This document shows positions 34,712 through 42,874 of a stretch of 64,000 nt of DNA, one piece after another. Made by a program: the position numbers and the translations under genes. Source of the DNA: Alkalihalobacillus bogoriensis ATCC BAA-922 (GTDB taxonomy: Bacteria > Bacillota > Bacilli > Bacillales > Bacillaceae_F); the NCBI RefSeq assembly GCF_000621445.1, contig NZ_JHYI01000010.1:248001-312000 (forward strand). The letters run 5' to 3'. How positions within the stretch are numbered: the first letter of the stretch is position 1; each line of letters begins with the position of its first letter. Under the pieces are notes generated by a model. The model searched no databases, was not told the origin of the DNA, and was given only the letters and a program-made list of their open reading frames with translations.

Positions 34712-35752
34712 TTATAAAGTCTTTTTATGAAAAGCCCATTTTAACAAAGGAGGTACAAAAATTAAGATGATGAGCAATCTAACGAATTGAAGAGAACTTA
34801 CGATGGCAGGATCAGCCCCAACCGCTTTGGCCGTCAATACCATCTCAACTAACCCACCTGGTGCAACACTTAAAAGTCCAGTCGCCATTGAAATGTCTGT
34901 GATTTGACTAAATACGAATCCTAGTAGAAAAGATACAAAAATCGTGACCAAAGCTATTAAAAAAAAGACGATACTATACTTTCCAGCTACCTTTAAATCA
35001 CTTGGTTTCATCATCGAACCAATGGAAATACCGATCGTCATTTGAGCAAATAAAATGACGATATCAGGCAAAGCTGGGAGAATGAATCCACCAACTTGCA
35101 AGAGTGCAACTATAAATAAAGGTACAATTACAAAAGCTGCGACAATTATTTTTCGTAATATCCAAGCAAAAAGAGCTACTACGACAAACCAAACATAATG
35201 AAGGGAAAAAGAATAAACATTCTGTTCTATTGAGTCAACCGGTAATGGATTTGGAGTTGAAAATAATAGAACAACAAAAAATGGAACAATAATTACAACT
35301 GCCAGTAATCGAATCGTTTGAAATATAGTAACCATACTTGTATTTGCTCGTAATGACTCACTTACAGCAGCCATTTCCGAAAGACCACCTGGAATAGTTG
35401 ATAGTACACTTGTTTTCTTATCCATTTCAATCCAACGACTGACCAGCAATGCATTACAAATACAAACAAAAATCAGGACTAATGTTAAAAACAAAAAAGG
35501 GAGAAGATAAGGACCGATGAGAACAAATGTTTCTCTTGTAAAAGACAACCCAAAATAAGAACCTAATATAATAAAAGAAAGGTTTTTTAAAAATAATGGA
35601 TAGTTTGTTTCTTGTTTTAAAAATATTCGAAAAGCTAACACGGCTGTTAACGGACCAAGCAGCCACGGTACTGGTAAATGAAAATAAAAAAACAAAAACC
35701 CACCGATTAAAGCAACACTATACGTTTTCATGATGATAACGAATGATTTCAT
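34712..35752 (-). CDS. AbrB family (PF05145-type) membrane transporter
   Basis: The 346-residue protein has about ten membrane helices arranged as an internal duplication. Each half carries the family motif: TIPGGLSEMA near residue 119 and SVAPGGLVEMV near residue 297. Members are annotated as AbrB-type or putative ammonia monooxygenase regulators and are suspected small-molecule permeases. This is unrelated to the transcription factor AbrB. GGAGAAT precedes the start. Confidence 0.8.
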   Translation of the reverse strand: MKSFVIIMKTYSVALIGGFLFFYFHLPVPWLLGPLTAVLAFRIFLKQETNYPLFLKNLSFIILGSYFGLSFTRETFVLIGPYLLPFLFLTLVLIFVCICNALLVSRWIEMDKKTSVLSTIPGGLSEMAAVSESLRANTSMVTIFQTIRLLAVVIIVPFFVVLLFSTPNPLPVDSIEQNVYSFSLHYVWFVVVALFAWILRKIIVAAFVIVPLFIVALLQVGGFILPALPDIVILFAQMTIGISIGSMMKPSDLKVAGKYSIVFFLIALVTIFVSFLLGFVFSQITDISMATGLLSVAPGGLVEMVLTAKAVGADPAIVSSLQFVRLLIILIFVPPLLKWAFHKKTL

Positions 35753-35834
35753 GAAGGATTCTCCTTCCTAACTTACATACGAAAAATAGGTAGGGTCCTT
35801 CGAAAAGAACCGCTACCATTCCCTTTTTCATTCT

Positions 35835-36797
35835 TTATTTTTGAGTCGATAATATTTTTTCCAAGACAGACTGAACTTGTAATCCTTCTTCAAAATCAAC
35901 AAGGAAGGCATCATGACCATCCATTTTGCGGCAAACCTCTTCTAGTAATGAAAAAACCTTCTTCGTTTGAAGTTCTGGTTCAATAGAAGAGAATTCCTCT
36001 CCACGGTTCGCAACCTTTACTTCTCGCCAATTTTCAAAAGAAAGAGATTGTTTTGTTCCATGAATCGTCAGAGCAATTCGCTCATTAGATGCTTGCCCAA
36101 CTAAACCATCGATGATAACTTTTATACCATTGGCTAATCGAAATTTCGCAATGAGTCCAACTTCACTTAAATCGGGGTCAGTCGGATAGTCAATCTCAGC
36201 TTCTACTTCGGTTATGTCACCAAATATATGCATGATCATTTGGATATAATGTGGCATAATTTCCCGAATGAAACCACCTTGCTCTCTTGTTCCAATCCAA
36301 GGTGTCACTTGCCAAGGTCTTGGCCATTGGTCAAAGTGCATGAGTAAATTCACTCTCAAAATGTCACCAAGCAGTCCTTCTTCTACTTGCTCTTTCACAT
36401 ATGTAAAAGGAAGACTATACGGAAGCGGGAAATGCATTGCATGTACTAACCCTTTCTCTTTTGCTTTGTCTAGCATTTCGTTTGCTTCATTTAATGAATT
36501 CGCTAATGGTTTTTCACATAATACATGTTTATTATGCTCTAACGCACTCATAACAACATCATAATGATAAGCCGGTGGTACAGCAACATACACAAGGTCA
36601 ATATCGCTTCGACTGACGAGTTCTTTATAATCTGTAACATAATGCGGGACATCAAATTCTGATGCCGCACTTTCGGCAACTTCTTCATGGGTATCGCAAA
36701 CACATTGAATGTCTGTTAGTTCTTCAGCAGTAAAACTGTGAAGTAATCGTTTCCCAACTACACCTAACCCAACAATGCCGACTTTCTTCTTTTCCAT
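35835..36797 (-). CDS. Gfo/Idh/MocA family NAD(P)-dependent oxidoreductase
   Basis: The 320-residue dehydrogenase has an N-terminal Rossmann motif VGIVGLGVVGKRLL (residues 6-19), the family motif CEKPLANS near residue 98 with catalytic Lys, and a C-terminal substrate domain. The substrate is probably a sugar or polyol derivative but cannot be inferred. The start lies 8 bases after the helD stop, with AGGTGAAAG between, so the genes are likely co-transcribed. Confidence 0.88.
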   Translation of the reverse strand: MEKKKVGIVGLGVVGKRLLHSFTAEELTDIQCVCDTHEEVAESAASEFDVPHYVTDYKELVSRSDIDLVYVAVPPAYHYDVVMSALEHNKHVLCEKPLANSLNEANEMLDKAKEKGLVHAMHFPLPYSLPFTYVKEQVEEGLLGDILRVNLLMHFDQWPRPWQVTPWIGTREQGGFIREIMPHYIQMIMHIFGDITEVEAEIDYPTDPDLSEVGLIAKFRLANGIKVIIDGLVGQASNERIALTIHGTKQSLSFENWREVKVANRGEEFSSIEPELQTKKVFSLLEEVCRKMDGHDAFLVDFEEGLQVQSVLEKILSTQK

Positions 36798-36805
36798 ACT
36801 TTCAC

Positions 36806-39109
36806 CTACTTAGATATATACGTTTCTTTATCGATGCCGGTTAGAAAAGGGCTAACTTCCTTTACATAACAAATCGATAAGGCATGCATTGCCCGTGTAC
36901 ACGCCGTGTAAAATAATTTTCTTACACTTTCATCATGATAAAGGTCTTTGGAACCATTAAAGATAATAACCGCATCGAATTCTACTCCTTTGGCTAAATA
37001 CGAAGGAATAATAAGAACTCCTTTATCATACTCGCTTGTGGATTTTGTAATCAAGCGAATTGCTTTTTCTTTTTGTTTTAAATACGAAAAAGCTTCTTCA
37101 CATTCCTGTGCTGTTTTGCAAATCACAGCGATTGTCCCCATATGAAGGCGTTTATAATGCTGTAATTGTTCATAGACGAGTTCATTTCTTTCTTGTTCAT
37201 TATTGGCTTGAATGACAACTGGCTTTTCACCATGACGGTTAAAAGGAATAACATCAACTTGTAAGATTTGTTTCGTAAATTCAACAATTTCCTTTGTTGA
37301 GCGATAGCTTTTCTTTAAATTATAAAATGCAATTTCGTCAGGCTCATATCCTTGTTGTAATAAAGAAAATCCGTCTTCACTTGAGTGAGAATAAATCGTC
37401 TGACTGCGGTCTCCTAACACAGTCATTTTGGCCCGCGGAAATAACCCTCGAATAAAAGAGAATTGGAAAGGGGTATAATCTTGCGCTTCATCTATAAATA
37501 CATGGCGAATCGAGGTATTCACTTGAAATCCCTCTAATTTTTCTTTTAAGTATAAATAAGGTGTCGCATCTTCATATGGTAAAAAACCTTGATTTACATG
37601 TTGTTGGGTTGTTTCTGCTAATGTAGACAGGTCATTGTTTTTGAAGTTTTGATTAAACAATTGTTTATACATCCCAGTCACATCAAGAAACTTAAAATTT
37701 TGAACAAATTTTCGAAGTGGTTTAAACTGTTTTTTCACAACAAGGGCCGCTAAGATTTCGTGTTCGCGGTCATAATTATCGATAGGATTATTTTCATTGT
37801 TTTTTGACTTTTGCAATTTTTGATAGGCCTTTAAATACGTTTCTTTATCTAGCAACTCGATCGCTTCATCAACCCACCGTTTTTTGCGCTCCTCAATTTC
37901 TTGTTTGCGGATGGCTTTTTCAATCCATTCCGTTAATCGATGAAGTCGGTTTGGAATGGATAACTTACTTTCAAGAGAATAAAACTTTTCACTCAACTCT
38001 CTTTTCGTAAAAAGTGGTTCTCCTCGAAATAAAATATCAAAAAATAACATCCCATCATTAGATAGTGAATGAACATAGTCATCAATAATCGTCATAAAAG
38101 TATGAGAAGACTTTATTTTTATACTGTTTATTCGTTGCTTATATTCTTCTGTTTGATTATCTTCTTGTAAAATGTACTCCATTTGTGCAAAGGGATCTTC
38201 CACTGTAAATTGTTCACCTAATCGATGGTATAAATATTGTTGAAATGTCGTTTGCTCCATATTTTCCTCTCCAAGTTCAGGCAAAACCGTAGAGATATAG
38301 CTATTAAACATCGGATTTGGTGAAAATAATACAATTTGATTTGCATCAAGCGTATTGCGATAGCGATACAGTAAATAGGCGACTCGCTGTAAGGCGGCAG
38401 ACGTTTTCCCGCTTCCTGCAACACCTTGGACTAGGACAAGATTGGAACTTTCATTGCGAATTATCTCATTTTGCTCTTTTTGAATCGTCGCAACAATACT
38501 TTTCATTTGAGCATTTGCATCTTCACCTAGTACTTGTTGCAGGACTTCATCCCCAATTGTAATTCCGGTATTAAACAAATGCTGAATGATCCCATCTTTA
38601 ATAATAAATTGTCGTTTTAATTCAACCTGACCTTCTATCAGCCCACTTGGTGTTTCATAATTTGCAGGTCCTGGACCGTAATCATAATACAAGCTTGATA
38701 TTGGTGCTCTCCAATCATACACATAAAAATCAAGTCCATTTTTATCTACAAAGGAAGCGGTACCAATATAAATCGATTCCGTTTCCTCGCCTTCCTCGGT
38801 AAAATCAATTCGACCAAAATAAGGTGAATGTTTTAATCTATATAAATGTTTCACTTCATTTATTGCAATTCGATGCGTCCGTTCTCGTTCTGACAGTAAT
38901 TCTGCTTGTTGTTTAATACTCGCATGGGTTTCAGCAGCTTCTTCAGCATTGTCTAAATTCACGGTTATATCTTCCCAAAACCTTTTTCGAATATCGACCA
39001 CATCTATATTAATTGTTCCTAACTTGTTTTCTAATTGCTCCATTCGTTCTTTGATTTGTTCAATGACAAAATCAACTCTTTTTTGTTCAGGCCATTTTTC
39101 TTCTTTCAT
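36806..39109 (-). CDS. helD: HelD-like RNA polymerase recycling factor (UvrD-like helicase superfamily 1)
   Basis: The 767-residue protein has an N-terminal coiled coil (about 10-80) that in HelD inserts into the RNA polymerase secondary channel, then a split SF1 ATPase with Walker A GVAGSGKTS (229-237), FIDEAQDYTPFQF (motif II), LGDRSQTIYS (motif III), KKSYRST (motif IV) and a C-terminal VEFDAVII and YTACTRA. The length and coiled coil fit HelD rather than UvrD/PcrA. It removes stalled polymerase from DNA. Confidence 0.88.
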   Translation of the reverse strand: MKEEKWPEQKRVDFVIEQIKERMEQLENKLGTINIDVVDIRKRFWEDITVNLDNAEEAAETHASIKQQAELLSERERTHRIAINEVKHLYRLKHSPYFGRIDFTEEGEETESIYIGTASFVDKNGLDFYVYDWRAPISSLYYDYGPGPANYETPSGLIEGQVELKRQFIIKDGIIQHLFNTGITIGDEVLQQVLGEDANAQMKSIVATIQKEQNEIIRNESSNLVLVQGVAGSGKTSAALQRVAYLLYRYRNTLDANQIVLFSPNPMFNSYISTVLPELGEENMEQTTFQQYLYHRLGEQFTVEDPFAQMEYILQEDNQTEEYKQRINSIKIKSSHTFMTIIDDYVHSLSNDGMLFFDILFRGEPLFTKRELSEKFYSLESKLSIPNRLHRLTEWIEKAIRKQEIEERKKRWVDEAIELLDKETYLKAYQKLQKSKNNENNPIDNYDREHEILAALVVKKQFKPLRKFVQNFKFLDVTGMYKQLFNQNFKNNDLSTLAETTQQHVNQGFLPYEDATPYLYLKEKLEGFQVNTSIRHVFIDEAQDYTPFQFSFIRGLFPRAKMTVLGDRSQTIYSHSSEDGFSLLQQGYEPDEIAFYNLKKSYRSTKEIVEFTKQILQVDVIPFNRHGEKPVVIQANNEQERNELVYEQLQHYKRLHMGTIAVICKTAQECEEAFSYLKQKEKAIRLITKSTSEYDKGVLIIPSYLAKGVEFDAVIIFNGSKDLYHDESVRKLFYTACTRAMHALSICYVKEVSPFLTGIDKETYISK

Positions 39110-39182
39110 AGACTCACTCCCTTTACGGTCAACAATAAAATTCTATGTTACCCTTTTTTTGGATCCATATTCAATATGGAAG

Positions 39183-39211
39183 GAAAAAAGAAGCTCAAAT
39201 TTGAACTTCCT
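39183..39211 (-). terminator. Probable terminator of the DUF2179-family gene
   Basis: GAAGTTCAAATTTGAGCTTC forms a hairpin followed by TTTTTTCC on the minus strand. It lies about 145 bases after the stop. The sequence between shows no gene. Confidence 0.5.
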
Positions 39212-39355
39212 TGACAAACGAGAAACTCGTTATAGTAGGGTATTACAATCAAAACGGATATACGCCGATAAGATTAAAAAAACACAAGATTTAACCGAAA
39301 ACATGTCGTATTCGAAGGGGAATTCCTTAAACATGTTTGAGCCATTGTTCGTGAA

Positions 39356-39919
39356 TTACGCTGTCTCGTTTTGTTTTTTCGATTTCTTCTTTAAAAATAA
39401 TTCTCGTCTTTTTTTCATCGCCTTTGTAATATAACCACCTTTGAAGTTTCGAGGTTCATAGGATGCTACAAATGCTGATGGCTCATAAGAACTAATTAGC
39501 GCGTAAAATTCTTTTTCACGGTCTCTTCTCGCTGTACAATCAAGGCGGTAGCGCATGGAGTTCATGCCTTCTACTTCGCTAGTAGACACACTAAACCCTT
39601 CTTCTCTTAATTTATAAATTAAACATTCATTTTTATATGGGATATTGGCCTCTATCGTAACATAACCAATCGCAAGCTTTTCTTCTAGGACGCCACCAAT
39701 GTAAACACCTAAACCAAAACCGACAGCGTAGGCAATCATATTTAAATAATTGGAAAGGTCACTAAAAACAAGCCCCAATGCTCCAACATATATAATGCCT
39801 TCTAACATACCCATCCCTGAAGCTTGCCGTTTCATCCCTTTGACCATGAGCACGGTTCGTAATGTCAAAACGGGTACAAGTAACAGTTGAGCGATAAAAA
39901 TAATGAGTGCTTGCCACAT
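39356..39919 (-). CDS. UPF0316 / DUF2179 family membrane protein (YebE-like)
   Basis: The 187-residue protein has three membrane helices (about 4-22, 40-56, 60-80) and a soluble C-terminal DUF2179 domain (about 95-165, [20 protein letters not shown]) ending in a Lys/Arg-rich tail. It matches YebE-type proteins by length and layout. DUF2179 domains probably bind a small ligand. Function unknown. AAGGAAG precedes the start. Confidence 0.82.
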   Translation of the reverse strand: MWQALIIFIAQLLLVPVLTLRTVLMVKGMKRQASGMGMLEGIIYVGALGLVFSDLSNYLNMIAYAVGFGLGVYIGGVLEEKLAIGYVTIEANIPYKNECLIYKLREEGFSVSTSEVEGMNSMRYRLDCTARRDREKEFYALISSYEPSAFVASYEPRNFKGGYITKAMKKRRELFLKKKSKKQNETA

Positions 39920-40066
39920 TGTGCATCTTCCTTTCTTTCATTATTACCTTGCTAAGTGTAACAGATGTTACAAGGAAACATAACCTTAAAGTCATGATTT
40001 CTATAAAATGTTTACTTGCCATTTCTATCAAATGATTTACTGCTCTGTTTTGTTCCATATATAATT

Positions 40067-40232
40067 AAGAAAAACACGGGAGCGTCTTTTCTTTCAAGCG
40101 AAGTGAGAAACCCTGCCCGCTTTTGAAAGTGAACCCCAAGTGCTCTTCTTTGGGTGAAACGCGCAGGTGCGAAACCTTGCTCTTCTAGAATAAACTTTCA
40201 AAGCTTCACTGCTATCCAAAATTTTTATTTCT
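40067..40232 (+). repeat. Interspersed repeat R1, longest copy
   Basis: It begins AAGAAAAACACGGGAGCGTC and ends around CTTCACTGCTATCCAAAA. An internal hairpin, CTTTCAAGCG with CGCTTTTGAAAG, is retained in the inverted copy at 28.1 kb. The same ends recur at 42717-42820. The rest of the 39920-40263 gap holds no gene I can support. Confidence 0.75.
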
Positions 40233-40263
40233 AATATAATAAAAAAGAGAGGAGATGGAAGAA

Positions 40264-40642
40264 ATGAGTGATTATCATACGTTTAATACAAGATGTTTTT
40301 TTTTTATGTGGTATACAACAAGTAAAAGAAGTCACTGAAAACCACCACATTGAATGGATTGTAGATTTACGAGGTGAAATCGAAGTTCCTCCCGAAAACT
40401 CTAAAATAAACTAGTTCAATTTCCACTAATCGATGCAAAACCAAATCAAACAGAACCATTAAACAAGCAATTGATTATGTCGCTTCTAAAGCAAGGCAAA
40501 ACGAACCTTTAGTTCTGCATTGACAAGGTGGCAAAAGCCGCACCGGTAGTGTGGCCATTGGATTATTACTTGCATTAAAAAAGCAAACACAATTGAAGAG
40601 GCCGAAAAAGCTATTAAAAAATATATTGTAAAGAATTCGTAA
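40264..40642 (+). pseudogene. Decayed dual-specificity/tyrosine phosphatase gene
   Basis: Pieces of a roughly 125-residue phosphatase can be read by switching frames: CGIQQVKEVTENHHIEWIVD, LVQFPLIDAKPNQTEPL, QAIDYVASKARQNEPLVLH, then a stop, QGGKSRTGSVAIGLLLALKK and IEEAEKAIKKYI. The P-loop signature HCxxGxxRTG is recognisable, but the catalytic Cys codon is TGA (40521-40523). At least four frameshifts are needed, so the gene is dead. It is bracketed by R1 repeats at 40.1 and 42.7 kb. Confidence 0.75.
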
Positions 40643-40720
40643 AAAATACGAAAGTTCAATTGTTCATAAAGCTAAATATTGGTATGGTAACGTTAGACTT
40701 TTTAATTGGGGGTACAAAGT

Positions 40721-41911
40721 GTGTCAACGAAACAAAAATACGAGCGTAGGTCCCTACTTGAAATCCTCCTTGTTTCCACAAGGCTTGGATTTACTTCTTT
40801 TGGCGGACCGATTGCTCATTTAGGCTATTTCCATGAAGAGTATATTCGGAGACGGAAATGGATGGATGAAAAAAGTTATGCAGACCTCGTTGCGCTATGT
40901 CAATTCCTTCCTGGGCCTGCAAGCAGTCAAGTAGGGATAGGAATTGGCGTCATGCGAGCTGGATTGTTAGGTGGGTTGCTTGCCTTTATTGGATTTACTT
41001 TACCTTCTGTCATTGCTTTAATTGTATTTGCTTTAATTCTACATAGTTTTGGATTTGATGGAAGTGGATGGATTCACGGATTAAAGATAGTCGCTGTCGT
41101 CGTTGTCGCCCACGCGATTTTAGGAATGGCTAAAAACTTAACACCTGATTTAAACCGGAAAACCATTGCACTTTTTGCGGTCATCGCAACATTATTATGG
41201 CCAACCACTTTTACACAAGTTGGTGTCATTATTATAGCCGGTGTGATTGGCTTTCTTTTATTCAAACAGCAAATCATTGAAAACGGTGACACATCAGTTG
41301 AGTTTCCGCTGTCAAAACAGTTTGGCATCGTTTGCCTTACTTTATTTTTTAGTTTACTTGTTCTTCTTCCTCTTTTACGTGAGATAACTTCATTTCAATG
41401 GGTCGCCTTATTTGATAGCTTTTACCGTGCAGGTTCACTCGTTTTTGGAGGCGGACATGTCGTCTTACCTTTACTTGAACGAGAATTTGTTCCTACAGGT
41501 TGGTTAACAGAAGAACAATTTTTAGCAGGGTATGGAGCGACCCAAGCAGTGCCAGGTCCATTATTTACTTTTGCAGCTTATATCGGCACGGTTATTTCTG
41601 GGTGGCAAGGTGGCTTACTTGCGACGGTAGCAATCTTTTTACCTGCATTTCTTCTTATTTTAGGAACATTACCTTTTTGGGACGCCCTTCGAAAAAATTC
41701 AACGGTTAAAGGTGTATTTATGGGAGTAAATGCAGCGGTTGTCGGAATTTTAATTTCTGCATTATACGATCCAATTTGGACAAGTTCTATTCTTTCAACT
41801 GTTGATTTTGCCTTTGCTGCTCTTTTATTTAGTATGTTAGTGTTTTGGAAACTCCCCCCTTGGGTTATTGTGCTTGTTGGAGCCGTTGGAGGATTTTTCC
41901 TTTCGTTATAA
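40721..41911 (+). CDS. chrA: Chromate transporter family protein (ChrA)
   Basis: The protein of about 396 residues contains two homologous CHR domains. The first has GFTSFGGPIAHLGYFHEEYI and QFLPGPASSQ, the second AGSLVFGGGHVVLPLLEREF and QAVPGPLFTFAAYIG. This two-domain layout is typical of long-chain ChrA proteins that expel chromate by proton antiport. GTG 40721 with TTGGGGG upstream is preferred to TTG 40706. No chromate reductase or ChrB regulator is adjacent. Confidence 0.85.
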   Translation: MSTKQKYERRSLLEILLVSTRLGFTSFGGPIAHLGYFHEEYIRRRKWMDEKSYADLVALCQFLPGPASSQVGIGIGVMRAGLLGGLLAFIGFTLPSVIALIVFALILHSFGFDGSGWIHGLKIVAVVVVAHAILGMAKNLTPDLNRKTIALFAVIATLLWPTTFTQVGVIIIAGVIGFLLFKQQIIENGDTSVEFPLSKQFGIVCLTLFFSLLVLLPLLREITSFQWVALFDSFYRAGSLVFGGGHVVLPLLEREFVPTGWLTEEQFLAGYGATQAVPGPLFTFAAYIGTVISGWQGGLLATVAIFLPAFLLILGTLPFWDALRKNSTVKGVFMGVNAAVVGILISALYDPIWTSSILSTVDFAFAALLFSMLVFWKLPPWVIVLVGAVGGFFLSL

Positions 41912-42123
41912 AAAAATATTAGAGGCTGAGAAAACATCAACTATTGCATGAGAGAAAAACCGCTATTTTAAACTTCATTCCGTCTTTTTCTCTGCTTTAG
42001 TCTCAGTATTTTTTTTGTTTTCTATTGGTAAAAAAATACAAAAAAATTTATTGTATGCTTTTTTCAGACTAACTAACAATAGCAATGGGAGCAATCCTAA
42101 TACACTTTTTGGAGGGACTAAAT

Positions 42124-42714
42124 ATGAACTTAGCAGCTCACGAATTATTAGAAACATCAGAAGCCTTAAGAACGAAAGCAGCAGAAATCGAACAACATGG
42201 GGTGTTTGCGTCTCAATGTAATGACCAAACCTTACAATCTATCCTTAAAAAGCATCAACAACAAATGATTTCTGCTTATCAACAAGGGATTAACTTGATG
42301 ACTGGAAAAGGTGCTCACGTTACACACCAACCCCCTAGTTTCCAATCGCAACATTCTATTGGAATCGAAAACCAAACAACAATGTCAACACCAGCAACAA
42401 ACCCCACAACATTATCAGACCAAACGATTGCTACATTAGCCTTGAACGTTCATAAAACTGGTTCAATGATGGGAATGCAATGGGCTAACGAATGTGCTGA
42501 CCCTCAACTTCGTATGTATCATGTAAATGGAGCTAATCTTTGTCAAGAAATGGCTTATGAAATTTGGGCATGGATGAACCAAAACGGTTATTATCAACCT
42601 CCGACATTTAGTCAACAACAAACAACCCAAATGACAGCAATGTTCCAGCCGATGAATACGATGACAATGGGGAATACAACAATGCAACAGCATAACAGCG
42701 GGTATACAATGTAA
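42124..42714 (+). CDS. CotF-like spore coat protein
   Basis: The 196-residue protein has an N-terminal helical pair (MNLAAHELLETSEALRTKAA, with QTLQSILKKHQQQMISAYQQ), a Gln/Thr/Ser-rich linker and a second helical block LALNVHKTGSMMGMQWANEC, ending in a Met/Thr/Gln-rich tail. The AHE/LLETSE start and paired helices resemble CotF-family coat proteins. TTGGAGGG precedes the start. An R1 copy follows the stop directly. The call is by pattern and composition. Confidence 0.6.
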   Translation: MNLAAHELLETSEALRTKAAEIEQHGVFASQCNDQTLQSILKKHQQQMISAYQQGINLMTGKGAHVTHQPPSFQSQHSIGIENQTTMSTPATNPTTLSDQTIATLALNVHKTGSMMGMQWANECADPQLRMYHVNGANLCQEMAYEIWAWMNQNGYYQPPTFSQQQTTQMTAMFQPMNTMTMGNTTMQQHNSGYTM

Positions 42715-42716
42715 TA

Positions 42717-42820
42717 AAGAAAAACACGGGAGCGTCTTTTCTTTCAAACGAAGTGCGAAGCCTTTGCTCTTCTTGAAATAGCTTTCAAAGCTTCACTGCC
42801 AGACCAAAACTTTTATACTT
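42717..42820 (+). repeat. Interspersed repeat R1, shorter copy
   Basis: AAGAAAAACACGGGAGCGTC, TTTTCTTTCAAACGAAGTGCG, then GCTCTTCTTGAAATAGCTTT and CAAAGCTTCACTGCCAGACC match the copy at 40067-40232, with the central 60 bases missing. Same orientation as that copy. Confidence 0.75.
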
Positions 42821-42837
42821 TCCTACCTATCAAAAAA

Positions 42838-42872
42838 GAAAAAACCTCAATTCATTGAACTGAGGTTTTTCT
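42838..42872. terminator. Terminator between CotF-like and GGDEF-EAL genes
   Basis: AAAACCTCA pairs with TGAGGTTTT over an 11-nt loop, with A/T-runs on both flanks. Confidence 0.8.
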
Positions 42873-42874
42873 AT

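Noticed and set aside
39240-39355. Possible small gene between helD and the DUF2179-family gene
   Set aside because: Short frames exist on both strands, but none has a ribosome binding site or protein-like composition.
40518-40547. In-frame TGA at the catalytic Cys of a phosphatase P-loop, possible selenocysteine
   Set aside because: At least four frameshifts disrupt the gene, no SECIS-like hairpin was recognised just downstream, and no selenium genes are visible; ordinary pseudogene decay is sufficient.
41912-42123. Possible long-range terminator or small gene between chrA and the CotF-like gene
   Set aside because: A CTGAGA/TCTCAG pairing with a later T-run is visible, but the loop is very long and the stem weak; no credible frame.
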